Source of the DNA: JAGHKQ01 sp041920565
GTDB taxonomy: Bacteria > Bacillota > Bacilli > Bacillales > Bacillaceae_G
Direction of reading: 5' to 3'
NCBI GenBank assembly: GCA_041920565.1
Contig: JBHGXS010000141.1
Span: forward strand, 1 to 64,000
Length of the DNA stretch: 64,000 nucleotides
In this document: in pieces, positions 24,286 to 33,814 of the stretch
Position numbering within the stretch: position 1 is the stretch's first letter
Layout of the letters: each line of letters begins with the position of its first letter
Position numbers and translations under genes: made by a program
The notes under the pieces: generated by a model
The model's input: only the letters and a program-made list of their open reading frames with translations
Told to the model about the DNA's origin: nothing
Databases searched by the model: none

Positions 24286-26340
24286 ATGGAACTTACCGTA
24301 AATAAAAGAACCATTAAATACGTGCGGGCTGTTCTTATTATTGGTTCGCTCGTTTCATTTATACTTGCTGCCATTGTTTCCTTACTATTTTTAGCAGCCA
24401 AAATTGCAGGTCCGCCACCTATAGCAGTGCCGCAAACAACCGTCTTTTACGCAAACGACGATTCTATCATCGGGCAAAGTCATACTGGACAAAATCGATA
24501 CTGGGTCGACATGGAGCATATCTCGCCTTACGTAAAGTACGCCACTCTAGCAGTCGAAGACCAGCGCTTTTATGACCATCACGGTTTTGACGCAAAGCGA
24601 ATAGCCGGAGCCGCCATTGCGGATTTACGGGCAATGGCTAAAGTGCAAGGCGCCAGCACCATTACCCAGCAATACGCGCGAAATCTATATTTGAACCATG
24701 ATAAAACATGGAAGCGAAAACTGGTCGAAGCATTATACACCATTCGCTTAGAAGTCAACTACAGCAAAATAAGAATTTTAGAAGGCTATCTTAATACTAT
24801 TTACTACGGTCATGGCGCATACGGAATTGAAGCGGCGTCCCGGCTGTACTTCGGCAAATCAGCGAAGAGCTTAACGCTGGCAGAAGCCAGCATGCTTGCC
24901 GGCATTCCAAAGGGGCCAAGCTATTTTTCTCCCTACATTAACGAAGCAAGAGCGAAAGAGCGGCAAGCGTTAATTCTCAAAGAGATGCAAAGGCAAGGCT
25001 TTATTACACAAAAGCAAGCTGAAGAAGCAAAGCGGGAAAAGCTTTCCTATCAGCCTCTTGAACAAGGAAAAACCTCGAAGCTTGCCCCCTATTTTCAAGA
25101 TATGGTTCAATCCGTGCTGGTGAAAGAGCTGAACATGGATGAACAAACCGTACAACAGGGCGGCTTACGGGTGTACACAACTTTAGATCGGAATGTACAG
25201 GAGATAGTAGAAAAGCAGGTAAAAAACACGATTCCGGCTTCATCAGAAATTGAAGCAGCCGTTGTGTCGATGGACCCTCGGACAGGAGAGGTGAAGGCTC
25301 TCGTCGGAGGACGAGATTATAAGAAAAGCCAGTTTAATAGGGCAACGCAAGCCTATCGTCAGCCAGGTTCTGCGTTTAAACCCTTTTTGTATTATGCAGC
25401 CTTGAAAAAAGGATTTACACCTGTGACGCGCTTAAAAAGCGAGTATACAACATTTAAAATGAATGACGGAGTATCTACTTATAAACCGGCAAACTACAAT
25501 AACTATTATGCTGACGATTTCATTACAATGGCGCAAGCCTTGGCAGTTTCCGATAACATCTATGCTGTGAAAACACATTTATTCTTAGGAGAACAAGTTC
25601 TGGTGAAAACGGCAAAAGAATTCGGGATTACAAGCAAGCTGGAAGCTATCCCTGCTTTAGCGTTAGGTACTTCCCCTGTGAAACCGATTGAAATGGTGAA
25701 TGCCTACGGAATGCTTGCCAACGGCGGCAAGAAAATTAAGCCCGTATTTATTCGAAGAGTAATTGACCAAGATGGAAACATTCTGTATGACTCTCACCTT
25801 GAACGAGAACAAACGTTGGATAAAGATGTAACATTCGTGATGGAACAAATGATGACGGGTATGTTCAATGCGAAGCTAAGCGGCTATACTTCCGTGACCG
25901 GACAAACGATTATGAACAAATTAACTCGAACCTATGCAGGAAAATCCGGCTCTACAAAAACGGATAGTTGGATGATCGGCTTTACTCCGCAGCTCGTAAC
26001 AGGAGTATGGGTTGGCTACGATAAAGGAAGAGCTATTACAAATCCTAGTGAACAGCGCTACGCAAAGATGATTTGGGCAAATGTCATGGAGGAATCTTTA
26101 AAAGATGAGCCGAAAAAGAAATTTGCAAAACCTGAGGGTGTAGTCGGGTTGAATATCAATCCCAAAAACGGAAAAATCGCTACAAAAGGCTGTCCAGTTT
26201 CTGTAAAAATGTATTTTGTAAAAGGAACAGAGCCTACGGAATATTGTATGGAACATTTGGATGAAAAAGATGATTTTAATGATATGAAAATAAAAGCAAA
26301 GCAGCAAGAAAAGTGGTACAAAAAATATTTTCCTTGGTAA
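24286..26340 (+). CDS. pbpG: Class A penicillin-binding protein (PBP2D/PbpG type)
   Basis: Bifunctional peptidoglycan polymerase and crosslinker at the membrane. 684 residues. One N-terminal membrane helix, then a glycosyltransferase-51 domain ('VEDQRFYDHHGFD', 'GASTITQQYARNLYLNH'), then a transpeptidase with SxxK in 'GSAFKPF', SxN as 'SDN' and the KTG-type 'KSGSTKTDSW'. The ATG at 24286 has GGGGG six bases upstream; the ATG at 24280 touches it. The place between speE and ywhD matches B. subtilis pbpG, a sporulation gene made in the prespore, so a role in spore wall synthesis is likely by synteny. Confidence 0.9.
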   Translation: MELTVNKRTIKYVRAVLIIGSLVSFILAAIVSLLFLAAKIAGPPPIAVPQTTVFYANDDSIIGQSHTGQNRYWVDMEHISPYVKYATLAVEDQRFYDHHGFDAKRIAGAAIADLRAMAKVQGASTITQQYARNLYLNHDKTWKRKLVEALYTIRLEVNYSKIRILEGYLNTIYYGHGAYGIEAASRLYFGKSAKSLTLAEASMLAGIPKGPSYFSPYINEARAKERQALILKEMQRQGFITQKQAEEAKREKLSYQPLEQGKTSKLAPYFQDMVQSVLVKELNMDEQTVQQGGLRVYTTLDRNVQEIVEKQVKNTIPASSEIEAAVVSMDPRTGEVKALVGGRDYKKSQFNRATQAYRQPGSAFKPFLYYAALKKGFTPVTRLKSEYTTFKMNDGVSTYKPANYNNYYADDFITMAQALAVSDNIYAVKTHLFLGEQVLVKTAKEFGITSKLEAIPALALGTSPVKPIEMVNAYGMLANGGKKIKPVFIRRVIDQDGNILYDSHLEREQTLDKDVTFVMEQMMTGMFNAKLSGYTSVTGQTIMNKLTRTYAGKSGSTKTDSWMIGFTPQLVTGVWVGYDKGRAITNPSEQRYAKMIWANVMEESLKDEPKKKFAKPEGVVGLNINPKNGKIATKGCPVSVKMYFVKGTEPTEYCMEHLDEKDDFNDMKIKAKQQEKWYKKYFPW

Positions 26341-26343
26341 ATG

Positions 26344-26375
26344 CGAAAAGTCCCCAGTTTCCCGGGGACTTTTCG
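26344..26375. terminator. pbpG/ywhD bidirectional terminator
   Basis: A perfect 12-bp stem (26344-26355 with 26364-26375) between the convergent pbpG and ywhD genes. Confidence 0.75.
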
Positions 26376-26442
26376 TTGTCCTAGTTTTTAATGTAGATAG
26401 GTATCGGTTATAGTTTACTCCAATTCCAACAATTGCACAAGA

Positions 26443-26961
26443 TTAATCCTTGCTTAAAAGATCAGTTTTTAACTTTTCACTGGAACGGTTCCACATACCT
26501 TCATCATGCTTCTTCAAAAACTCGGCTAATACATGCTTAGACTTCTCATCCATATGATCGACCATAATGTGACGTTTCAAGGATTTATCCATTTTGTTCA
26601 CATGTTCCGGCAATGATTTATATCCACGTCGTATTTCACGATCCACCGTCATCTCGCAAGCTGTTACACCCGCATAGTAAGGACCGTTCTCCGCACGTTC
26701 TACCGTCACCCAAACAAGCCAATACGGCTTTCCATTTGGCACTTCTTCTTTGTTCGGTAAAAACTTAATGCCCTTTTCCACCGCACTACGGGCGTGCATC
26801 GCGCCCATATCGACGAATGCTTCTCCTTCCGTAACATCGACGAAAACCGGAGAGATATTCTCTAAACTCAATGCTCCGACGCCGAAGCCGCCGTGACCGC
26901 TTGTAGAATCATTTTTCAATATATTAAAACCGACCGTTTTCTTTTTTGGTTGTTCTTCCAT
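26443..26961 (-). CDS. ywhD: YwhD family protein
   Basis: A 172-residue protein conserved in bacilli at this position; function unknown. It has no signal peptide or membrane helix. Conserved-looking blocks are 'GHGGFGVGALSLENISPVFVD' and 'RGYKSLPEHVNKMDKSLKRH'. A strong AGGAGGTAATT site precedes the ATG. It lies 54 bases downstream of ywhC on the same strand. Confidence 0.88.
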   Translation of the reverse strand: MEEQPKKKTVGFNILKNDSTSGHGGFGVGALSLENISPVFVDVTEGEAFVDMGAMHARSAVEKGIKFLPNKEEVPNGKPYWLVWVTVERAENGPYYAGVTACEMTVDREIRRGYKSLPEHVNKMDKSLKRHIMVDHMDEKSKHVLAEFLKKHDEGMWNRSSEKLKTDLLSKD

Positions 26962-27015
26962 ATAATTACCTCCTGTTCTTACATTTTCTACCCCTCATTT
27001 TACACCAGCATGTTA

Positions 27016-27687
27016 TTACATTCCAAACAACGGACCAACCAGCCCCTGAAGAAAGCCCCATACACGCGGAATGACCACGTTAAAAATAGGCTGAATGGTA
27101 TATCGATCGAGCGGTGTAATGACTAAAATAAGAAAAATTAACGCCCCGTAGTTTTCATATTGAGTCAAAGTCGCCCGTACACTTGGCGGTGATAGGTCTT
27201 CGATGATACGATAGCCGTCAAGCGGCGGAAATGGCAGCAAGTTAAAAACAAATAGAACGATGTTCAGTCCAAGAAATACTTGGAAGAAATCTTGTAATGT
27301 TTGAGAGACCGCCGGAGGGACCATATCAAGGACACCAAAGCGGACACTGCTATACCATATGATCAATCCGACAATCGCCAAAAACAAGTTGCTCAGCGGC
27401 CCCGCGATTGAAACAAGAATTCCGGCTAAACGCGGATTTTTAAAATGATAGCGATTGACCGGTACAGGGCGAGCCCACCCGAATCCCACAAGGAAAATGG
27501 CAACAGTTCCGATTGGATCTAAATGAGATAACGGAGACAATGTCAACCTTCCTTGATTTTTTGCGGTCGGATCTCCGAATTTATACGCTACATAGGCATG
27601 GGCAAATTCGTGCAGCGAAAATGCCAGCATTAATGAAATAACAACAAGCGGAATTTCCCTTAAGGGATAAGCTAAAAAACCTGCCAT
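27016..27687 (-). CDS. ywhC: Site-2 protease-type M50 metalloprotease
   Basis: Polytopic membrane zinc protease, 223 residues. Zinc-binding 'HEFAH' lies in the first membrane helix, and the Asp ligand is in 'NLLPFPPLDGYR' near the C-terminus. This short form without a PDZ domain resembles B. subtilis YwhC. Its substrate is unknown. The ATG at 27687 has AAAAGGAG upstream; the 24-codon extension to 27759 has no such site and is unlikely to be used. Confidence 0.88.
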   Translation of the reverse strand: MAGFLAYPLREIPLVVISLMLAFSLHEFAHAYVAYKFGDPTAKNQGRLTLSPLSHLDPIGTVAIFLVGFGWARPVPVNRYHFKNPRLAGILVSIAGPLSNLFLAIVGLIIWYSSVRFGVLDMVPPAVSQTLQDFFQVFLGLNIVLFVFNLLPFPPLDGYRIIEDLSPPSVRATLTQYENYGALIFLILVITPLDRYTIQPIFNVVIPRVWGFLQGLVGPLFGM

Positions 27688-27808
27688 TTTTAAACTCCTT
27701 TTTATCAGTTTCTCCTTAACCCTGCTTTTTTCGATTTTTGTTAGGATTTTTGCCAACATCTTCAGCTATAATAAGATTGTGCATAATACATATAAAGGAG
27801 CGATTACA

Positions 27809-27997
27809 ATGCCATACGTAACAGTGAAAATGTTAGAAGGGCGCACAGAAGAGCAGAAAAAAGCTCTTGCCGAAAAAGTAACAGCTGCCGTAAGCGAGAC
27901 TACAGGCGCACCGGCTGAAAAAATCGTTGTCTTCATCGAAGAAATGTCTAAAAATCATTATGCGATCGCCGGCAAGCGTTTGAGCGACATCGAGTAA
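27809..27997 (+). CDS. ywhB: 4-oxalocrotonate tautomerase-like protein
   Basis: A tautomerase of 62 residues with the N-terminal catalytic proline ('MPYVTVKMLEGRTEEQKKAL') that becomes residue 1 after Met removal. The length is typical of the hexameric 4-OT family; the natural substrate in bacilli is unknown. The ATG at 27809 has AAAGGAG upstream. Divergent from ywhC. Confidence 0.9.
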   Translation: MPYVTVKMLEGRTEEQKKALAEKVTAAVSETTGAPAEKIVVFIEEMSKNHYAIAGKRLSDIE

Positions 27998-28004
27998 TCC
28001 ACGG

Positions 28005-28033
28005 AAGAAGCAGCATGCACGCTGCTTCTTTTA
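28005..28033. terminator. ywhB/ywfO terminator
   Basis: A 10-bp perfect stem AAGAAGCAGC / GCTGCTTCTT with a 6-base loop and T run on the plus strand. It lies between convergent genes and touches the ywfO stop codon. Confidence 0.75.
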
Positions 28034-29332
28034 CTTTCCTTCCAATAGGCTGATGATTTTTTCCTTCACTTTTCCTTTTCTTCCATCCTCATATATGAAA
28101 TCATGCGGATAAAACAGCTTTTGGTCCGTGCGTTTCTTGCCCGTTATGGCTTCTACAATGTCAGATTCCCGAGACAATTCTCTTAATTCTCCATTTGGCA
28201 TCAGAAGCAAAATCGGGAGACGCTCTTCTTCTTCTCCTGCCCGATAAAAGTCATACGGCAAATCTGAAGTGCTGTCTACTACTAAATAGTATTCCGGGTC
28301 AATTCCTGCTTTTTTAAACAGGTTATTTAATTCGACCCAATTATTTAAACCATGCTTCTCCGTAAAATCAACATATTTGAATAAATCCCGATTCATAAAG
28401 CGGCGGCATAAATCGCTTAAAATCGCATCTTCTTCATCCTGCCAAACTTGAAAATAATAATACATAATATTTTCATCTAATTTCAGATAGTCTTCAAGCG
28501 TCACTTCTTCCTGAAACAGAGAGTAGAAATGGACCGGATAATGTTTAAATGTGTAATATTGCTGATGAAGCGCTTTTGCTCGATGCAATATTTTCGTTAA
28601 AATCACTTCTGCGCTGCGCGTAACCGGATGAAAATATACTTGCCAATACATTTGATACCGACTCATGATATAATGCTCGACTGCATGCATGCCGCTGTAC
28701 TTAATCACAACTTGATCTCCATACGGACGCATGACTCGTAAAATGCGCTCCATATCAAAATTGCCGTAGCTTACACCCGTAAAATACGCGTCTCGAAGCA
28801 AATAGTCCATTCTATCCGCATCGATTTGGCTCGAAATCATGCTGATGACAAGCTTGTTGTCCGACGTTTTTGCAATGACCTCTGCTACCTTTTGCGGAAA
28901 TTGAGGATCTACACGGCGCAGCACCTTATTGATTTCCGTATCTCCCATGATAATCCGTTGCGTAAATGTCTCATGGTCCAGACCGAATACTTTTTCAAAG
29001 GAATGAGAAAACGGTCCATGCCCGACATCATGTAAAAGAGCAGCACATAAACAGAGCAAACGGTCTTCTGCATTCCAATGCGGTCTTCCATCAAAGACAT
29101 CATCAATCACCCTTCGAATAATCTCATATACGCCCAAGGAATGATTAAAACGACTATGTTCAGCTCCATGAAACGTAAAAAATGTCGTGCCAAGCTGGCG
29201 GATGCGGCGCAGCCTTTGAAATTCCGCTGTGCCGATCAAATCCCAAATGATTTTGTCGTGAACATGGATATATCTATGTACGGGGTCTTTAAATACCTTT
29301 TTTTCATCTAATTTGACATTGGAATACACCAA
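28031..29332 (-). CDS. ywfO: HD-domain phosphohydrolase, dNTPase-like YwfO
   Basis: About 433 residues. The HD superfamily metal site is clear: 'GAEHSRFNHSLGV' and 'LHDVGHGPFSHSFE', then 'QIDADRMDYLLRDAYFTGV'. This layout is that of dNTP triphosphohydrolases such as the E. faecalis homologue, so it probably converts dNTPs to deoxynucleosides. TTG at 29332 is chosen because a GGAAGGGGG site lies 7 bases before it; the ATG at 29389 is inside the promoter-like region. Followed on the plus strand by rsfA, as in B. subtilis. Confidence 0.85.
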   Translation of the reverse strand: MVYSNVKLDEKKVFKDPVHRYIHVHDKIIWDLIGTAEFQRLRRIRQLGTTFFTFHGAEHSRFNHSLGVYEIIRRVIDDVFDGRPHWNAEDRLLCLCAALLHDVGHGPFSHSFEKVFGLDHETFTQRIIMGDTEINKVLRRVDPQFPQKVAEVIAKTSDNKLVISMISSQIDADRMDYLLRDAYFTGVSYGNFDMERILRVMRPYGDQVVIKYSGMHAVEHYIMSRYQMYWQVYFHPVTRSAEVILTKILHRAKALHQQYYTFKHYPVHFYSLFQEEVTLEDYLKLDENIMYYYFQVWQDEEDAILSDLCRRFMNRDLFKYVDFTEKHGLNNWVELNNLFKKAGIDPEYYLVVDSTSDLPYDFYRAGEEEERLPILLLMPNGELRELSRESDIVEAITGKKRTDQKLFYPHDFIYEDGRKGKVKEKIISLLEGK

Positions 29333-29451
29333 GCAAATACCCCCTTCCGTTACTATGGTACTTTTATTATAGCCAAATTTATACTTCATTGAAATTAAAG
29401 ACTTTTTAGATTTTCATTATATTAACCTGCAATTTACATTTTAGGATGAAA

Positions 29452-29480
29452 AAAGCACTTCTCTCGTCAAGAAGTGCTTT
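29452..29480 (-). terminator. Terminator of the DUF1450 gene
   Basis: A perfect 11-bp stem (29452-29462 with 29470-29480) followed on the minus strand by six T residues. Confidence 0.8.
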
Positions 29481-29483
29481 CCT

Positions 29484-29705
29484 TTATTTTAGCTTATCTT
29501 CAATTTTCTTAATCAATTCATCTTCGTTTGGTGCAGATACCGGACGGTTATTAACAAACGCGAATGATTTTTTGCGTCCTGGACCGCAATATGACTGGCA
29601 ACCGATTTTTATATCTGCATTTGGATCTATCTTTTTCAAGCGAGGAAGCAATGTCTTAATGTTCGTTGCCTGACAATCGTCACATATTCGAAATTCGTTT
29701 CCCAT
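29484..29705 (-). CDS. DUF1450 small protein (YuzB-like)
   Basis: A 73-residue protein with four Cys in 'CDDCQ' and 'CQSYCGPGR', a thioredoxin-like/ferredoxin-like small fold common in bacilli. Function unknown; the Cys pairs suggest metal or redox binding. RBS AAAGGG precedes the ATG. It has its own terminator. Confidence 0.85.
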   Translation of the reverse strand: MGNEFRICDDCQATNIKTLLPRLKKIDPNADIKIGCQSYCGPGRKKSFAFVNNRPVSAPNEDELIKKIEDKLK

Positions 29706-29728
29706 GGTTTACAACCCTTTCTCTATGT

Positions 29729-29914
29729 TTAACTTTTCACAAGTATAGTATTTACAAGTTCTAAAACAGCTAAAAGGTATTTTACATTTTCTTTTTTGAC
29801 TATGCAAGTTTTCCACTCGGCTCCATTATTCTTCCTAATTTCCAATCTACTATATTTTTGAAAGGTTGGTATAAAAGCGGAAAGAGTTGTCCATTCTAAA
29901 AATAGGAAATGCAC
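29729..29914 (-). CDS. Possible 61-residue hypothetical protein
   Basis: An open frame with a plausible composition in its second half ('YSRLEIRKNNGAEWKTCIVK', 'LLAVLELVN'). No convincing ribosome binding site was seen, and I do not recognise a family. It lies upstream of, and in line with, the DUF1450 gene. It may be a remnant or chance. The rest of the 292-base gap before rsfA shows only the rsfA leader. Confidence 0.2.
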   Translation of the reverse strand: MHFLFLEWTTLSAFIPTFQKYSRLEIRKNNGAEWKTCIVKKENVKYLLAVLELVNTILVKS

Positions 29915-29997
29915 AAGAAAAGCAGCACCTAGCCGGTAAAGCTAGACACACCCCAAAATTCTATACTTTTTTACATTTTAAAAAAGGAGATGAATCT

Positions 29998-30690
29998 ATG
30001 AAAGTAAGACAAGATGCTTGGACAGAAGAAGATGATTTATTGTTGGCCGAAACCGTGCTTCGTCACGTTCGCGAAGGAAGTACGCAGCTGAATGCATTTG
30101 AAGAAGTAGGGGATAAATTAAATCGTACATCCGCAGCATGCGGTTTCCGCTGGAATGCAGTAGTAAGATATAATTACGATAAAGCGTTACAATTAGCAAA
30201 GAAACATCGAAAAGAAAAAATGAGGGCAGCAACTGGTGAGCAGGCAAAGAAAAAGCTGTTATACAATCCTCCTGCATCCAATATTCCTATGCCTCCACTA
30301 GACTTAGATAGCGGGGAGTATGATGAGCTTGAAGGACTCTCTTTATCAAGCAGTTTGCCAACTGCACCAGCAGCACCAAACTCTATTACAATGGCAGATG
30401 TAATCAGCTTTTTACAATCCATTAGCAGCTCTAACATAAGAGCATCTGCGCTGCAAACAGAAAATGAAAGATTAAAAAGGGAAAACGAAGAGTATATAAA
30501 ACGCAATCAGGAATTAGAAAAGAAACTCGAGAAATTAGAACACGAATCCAGCACGATTCAAGAAGATTACGAAACAATTATGAAAATCATGAACCGTGCG
30601 CGCAAGCTTGCACTTATCGAAGATGAAGACCGCACGCCTACAACGTTCCGCATGGACCGTAACGGCAATTTAGAAAAAATTGCCGAATAA
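29998..30690 (+). CDS. rsfA: Prespore-specific regulator RsfA
   Basis: A 230-residue transcription factor that in B. subtilis tunes sigma-F-dependent genes. It has an N-terminal Myb/SANT-like DNA-binding domain ('DAWTEEDDLLLAETVLRHVREG', 'CGFRWNAVVRYNYDKAL'), a low-complexity middle and a coiled coil near residues 150-205 rich in Glu, Lys and Leu. The ATG at 29998 has AAAGGAGA upstream. Adjacent to ywfO and lipL as in B. subtilis. Confidence 0.88.
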   Translation: MKVRQDAWTEEDDLLLAETVLRHVREGSTQLNAFEEVGDKLNRTSAACGFRWNAVVRYNYDKALQLAKKHRKEKMRAATGEQAKKKLLYNPPASNIPMPPLDLDSGEYDELEGLSLSSSLPTAPAAPNSITMADVISFLQSISSSNIRASALQTENERLKRENEEYIKRNQELEKKLEKLEHESSTIQEDYETIMKIMNRARKLALIEDEDRTPTTFRMDRNGNLEKIAE

Positions 30691-30718
30691 CGTTCTAGTT
30701 GTCTAGCAAGAACCTGCC

Positions 30719-30752
30719 AAAAAGATAGCTATTAGGATAGCTATCTTTTTTT
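30719..30752 (+). terminator. rsfA terminator
   Basis: A perfect 14-bp stem (30719-30732 with 30737-30750) followed by T residues. Confidence 0.85.
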
Positions 30753-30828
30753 TGCTATAATACTTGTTGTACAGAAAACTTGGTTAGTGCTACACCTTTA
30801 ACAAAATGAAACAAGGAGTCCTGCTCGT

Positions 30829-31668
30829 ATGTTGAATGATATTCATCCTATTTTATATCAAAAGGAATGGCGCTTGATTGACCAGTCGAGCCTCGGTCCG
30901 CAGTTTCAAGCGCTGCAATCCTTTGCGATTGACGATACATTATGCACGACAGTAGGCAGAGGAACTTCTCCTTCTACTGCAAGATCTTGGGTGCATCACA
31001 ATACCATTGTGCTCGGTATTCAAGACACGAAGCTTCCTTTTCTTCAAGAAGGCATTGACTTTTTACAAGAACAAGGCTATAACGTCATCGTACGCAATTC
31101 CGGCGGACTGGCTGTTGTGTTAGATGAAGGGGTACTAAATATTTCTCTTATTTTGCGCGAAACGGAAAGAGGCATTGATATTAATGTCGGCTATGATGCC
31201 ATGTGGAGTTTAATTCGTACCATGCTTGCAGACTACACGATTTCCATTGAAGCAAAAGAAATCGTCGGCTCCTACTGTCCAGGAAGCTACGATTTAAGCA
31301 TCAATGATAAGAAATTTGCGGGCATCTCGCAGCGGCGCATCCGCGGCGGTGTGGCTGTACAAATTTATTTATGTGCCACAGGAAGCGGATCAGAACGAGC
31401 AGCTTTAGTCCGCGATTTCTATAACATCGCTTTAAAAGGGGAGCAAACAAAGTTCACCTATCCTGCCATTATTCCTGACACGATGGCTTCTCTTACTGAA
31501 CTGCTTGGAGAAACTATTACCGTTTCCGATTTAATGCTGCGCTTATTGCAAACTCTGCAGCAGCTTTCTGAAACATTGACGCCGTCCGGGCTTACAATGG
31601 ATGAACTGCCATTATATGAACATAACCTACAAAGAGTAACAGATCGAAACGAAAAGGCGCTTGGATAG
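30829..31668 (+). CDS. lipL: Octanoyl-[GcvH]:protein N-octanoyltransferase LipL
   Basis: Moves the octanoyl group from GcvH to the E2 subunits of oxo-acid dehydrogenases during lipoate synthesis. 279 residues of the BPL/LPL fold. The catalytic Cys lies in 'GSYCPGSYDLSINDKKFAG', followed by 'QRRIRGGVAVQIYLC'. The place beside rsfA and pta supports LipL rather than a LipM or lipoate ligase. AAGGAG lies 10 bases before the ATG. Confidence 0.9.
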   Translation: MLNDIHPILYQKEWRLIDQSSLGPQFQALQSFAIDDTLCTTVGRGTSPSTARSWVHHNTIVLGIQDTKLPFLQEGIDFLQEQGYNVIVRNSGGLAVVLDEGVLNISLILRETERGIDINVGYDAMWSLIRTMLADYTISIEAKEIVGSYCPGSYDLSINDKKFAGISQRRIRGGVAVQIYLCATGSGSERAALVRDFYNIALKGEQTKFTYPAIIPDTMASLTELLGETITVSDLMLRLLQTLQQLSETLTPSGLTMDELPLYEHNLQRVTDRNEKALG

Positions 31669-31685
31669 GCATCTTTTCGTTTTTC
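31648..31685 (+). terminator. lipL terminator
   Basis: Arms AACGAAAAG (31648-31656) and CTTTTCGTT (31673-31681), then TTTTC. The first arm lies inside the last codons of lipL. Confidence 0.6.
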
Positions 31686-31735
31686 TTTTCTCTTAACCGA
31701 CACATTTCCCGAGAAATATACAAAACTTTTGATAT

Positions 31736-31772
31736 AAAAAACCCAACTCGTTTTTAACGAATTGGGTTTTTT
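31736..31772 (-). terminator. pta terminator
   Basis: A 17-bp stem with one wobble (31736-31752 with 31756-31772) and a 3-base loop just past the pta stop, with T residues on both strands. Confidence 0.8.
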
Positions 31773-31777
31773 GCTTA

Positions 31778-32749
31778 TTATAGAGCTTGTGCTGCAGTAA
31801 TTAACGCAAGCTTGTATACATCTTCTTCATTACATCCGCGAGATAGATCATTTACTGGCTTGTTCAATCCTTGAAGGATCGGACCGATTGCTTCAAATTT
31901 GCCTAAACGCTGTGCAATTTTGTAGCCGATGTTTCCTGCTTCTAAGCTTGGGAATACAAATACGTTCGCATCTCCCTTAATAACTGATCCAGGAGCTTTC
32001 TTCTCAGCAACAGATGGAACGAACGCTGCGTCAAATTGGAATTCTCCATCTAATGTTAAGTCCGGTGCCATTTCTTTTGCAATCTTCACTGCTTCTACCA
32101 CTTTTTCTGTTTCTGGAGATTTTGCAGAACCTTTTGTAGAGAAGCTTAACATAGCTACACGCGGCTCGATTCCGAAAAGTTCCCCTGTTTTTGCACTTTC
32201 AATCGCGATTTCAGCTAAATCCTGGCTGGATGGAGAAATGTTGATTGCGCAGTCTGCAAATACATACTTTTCATCTTCACGTACCATGATGAACACGCCG
32301 GATGTTTTAGAAACGCCCGGTTTTGTTTTGATGATTTGCAATGCCGGACGTACTGTGTCTGCTGTAGAATGCGCTGCTCCGCTCACAAGACCTTGTGCTT
32401 TGCCAGTGTGCACAAGCATTGTACCGAAGTAATTTTCATCTTTTAAAATTTCACGAGCACTTTCTTCTGTAGCTTTTCCTTTACGGCGTTCTACGAAAGA
32501 AGCTACAAGCTCATCCATTCCTTCATACGTTGCCGGATCATAGATATCGATTCCAGCTAGTGTAAGGTTCAGGTTCGCTGCCTTTGCAGTGATTTCGTCT
32601 TTATTTCCGACTAAGATTGGTTTTACCAATTCTTCTTTTGCCAAGCGCTCAACTGCACCTAAAATTCTTTCGTCTGTACCTTCAGGAAAAACGATAGTAA
32701 CGCCTTTTCCTTTTACTTTTTCTTTTAATGTTGTAAATAAATCGCTCAC
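31778..32749 (-). CDS. pta: Phosphate acetyltransferase
   Basis: Interconverts acetyl-CoA and acetyl phosphate, the first step of overflow acetate formation. The 323 residues match the short bacillus form without the N-terminal regulatory domain. It begins 'MSDLFTTLKEKVKGKGVTIV', with 'VFPEGTDERIL', 'GLVSGAAHSTADTVRPALQI' and 'MLSFSTKGSAKSPETEKV' as family blocks. Divergent from hemQ, sharing the 230-base intergenic region, as in B. subtilis. Confidence 0.95.
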   Translation of the reverse strand: MSDLFTTLKEKVKGKGVTIVFPEGTDERILGAVERLAKEELVKPILVGNKDEITAKAANLNLTLAGIDIYDPATYEGMDELVASFVERRKGKATEESAREILKDENYFGTMLVHTGKAQGLVSGAAHSTADTVRPALQIIKTKPGVSKTSGVFIMVREDEKYVFADCAINISPSSQDLAEIAIESAKTGELFGIEPRVAMLSFSTKGSAKSPETEKVVEAVKIAKEMAPDLTLDGEFQFDAAFVPSVAEKKAPGSVIKGDANVFVFPSLEAGNIGYKIAQRLGKFEAIGPILQGLNKPVNDLSRGCNEEDVYKLALITAAQAL

Positions 32750-32981
32750 GATATGTATCCTCCTACATCTGAAATGGATTCCTTTTCTAGGATAAAACTT
32801 TTTTTCTATAATTTAAACTTTTAGGGCCTAAAAAATGGGCAAATATAAAATAATTATATATTGATAATATTCCCAAAATTTTTACATAACATGTAAAGGC
32901 TTGCATAGAATTCGTATGTTTTTGCCCATTTATGTTATATTAGAAATTGAGATTAAATTCAGTAGCAGGAGTTGAATTAAG

Positions 32982-33725
32982 ATGAATGAAGCTGCAAAAA
33001 CATTAGATGGCTGGTATTGTTTACACGACTTCCGCACCATTGACTGGGCTGCTTGGAAAGAGCTGACAAGCGATGAGCGTCAACGTGCTATTTTTGAGTT
33101 TTTAAACATGGTTGAAAAATGGAATAAAACAGAAGCTGAAAATAAAGGCAGTCATGCTCTTTATACTATTGTCGGCCAAAAAGCAGATTTTATGATGATG
33201 ATTTTGCGCCCGACGATGGAAGAGCTTAATGAAATTGAAAATGAATTTAATAAATCGAAATTGGCACAGTATACAATCCCTGCTTATTCTTACGTATCGG
33301 TAGTAGAGTTAAGCAACTACTTGCCATCTGACGAAGATCCATATCAAAATCCTCAGGTAGTGGCTCGTTTATACCCAATTTTACCAAAAACGAACCACGT
33401 TTGCTTCTATCCGATGAACAAGCGCCGCCAAGGAAACGATAACTGGTACATGCTTCCGATGGAAGAGCGCAAGAAACTGATGTACAGCCATGGAAAAATC
33501 GGCCGTCAATATGCGGGCAAGGTGAAGCAAATCATTACAGGCTCCGTTGGTTTTGACGATTATGAGTGGGGCGTAACCCTTTTCGCGGACGATGTACTTC
33601 AGTTCAAAAAACTTGTATATGAAATGCGCTTCGATGAAGTGAGCGCGCGTTACGGCGAATTTGGATCCTTCTTTGTCGGCAACATCCTGACAGAAGACCG
33701 CGTTGCAAAATTCTTATACGTATAA
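32982..33725 (+). CDS. hemQ: Coproheme decarboxylase HemQ
   Basis: Chlorite-dismutase-fold enzyme that makes heme b from coproheme, the last step of the Gram-positive heme route. 247 residues. Tyr143 in 'CFYPMNKRRQGNDNW' and His170 in 'YSHGKIGRQYAGK' line up with the catalytic Tyr and axial His of staphylococcal HemQ. 'GFDDYEWGVTLFADD' is typical. RBS GGAG precedes the ATG. Divergent from pta. Confidence 0.94.
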   Translation: MNEAAKTLDGWYCLHDFRTIDWAAWKELTSDERQRAIFEFLNMVEKWNKTEAENKGSHALYTIVGQKADFMMMILRPTMEELNEIENEFNKSKLAQYTIPAYSYVSVVELSNYLPSDEDPYQNPQVVARLYPILPKTNHVCFYPMNKRRQGNDNWYMLPMEERKKLMYSHGKIGRQYAGKVKQIITGSVGFDDYEWGVTLFADDVLQFKKLVYEMRFDEVSARYGEFGSFFVGNILTEDRVAKFLYV

Positions 33726-33729
33726 TCGA

Positions 33730-33757
33730 AAAGCTCCGTGCATATGCATGGAGCTTT
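33730..33757 (+). terminator. hemQ terminator
   Basis: Arms AAAGCTCCGTGCAT and ATGCATGGAGCTTT form a long stem followed by CTT. The T run is poor, but the place fits. Confidence 0.6.
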
Positions 33758-33814
33758 CTTATTGCCTTTCGTTCAAATCCCCCTTAACACAGTGCAATTT
33801 GTCTTATTTGTTTG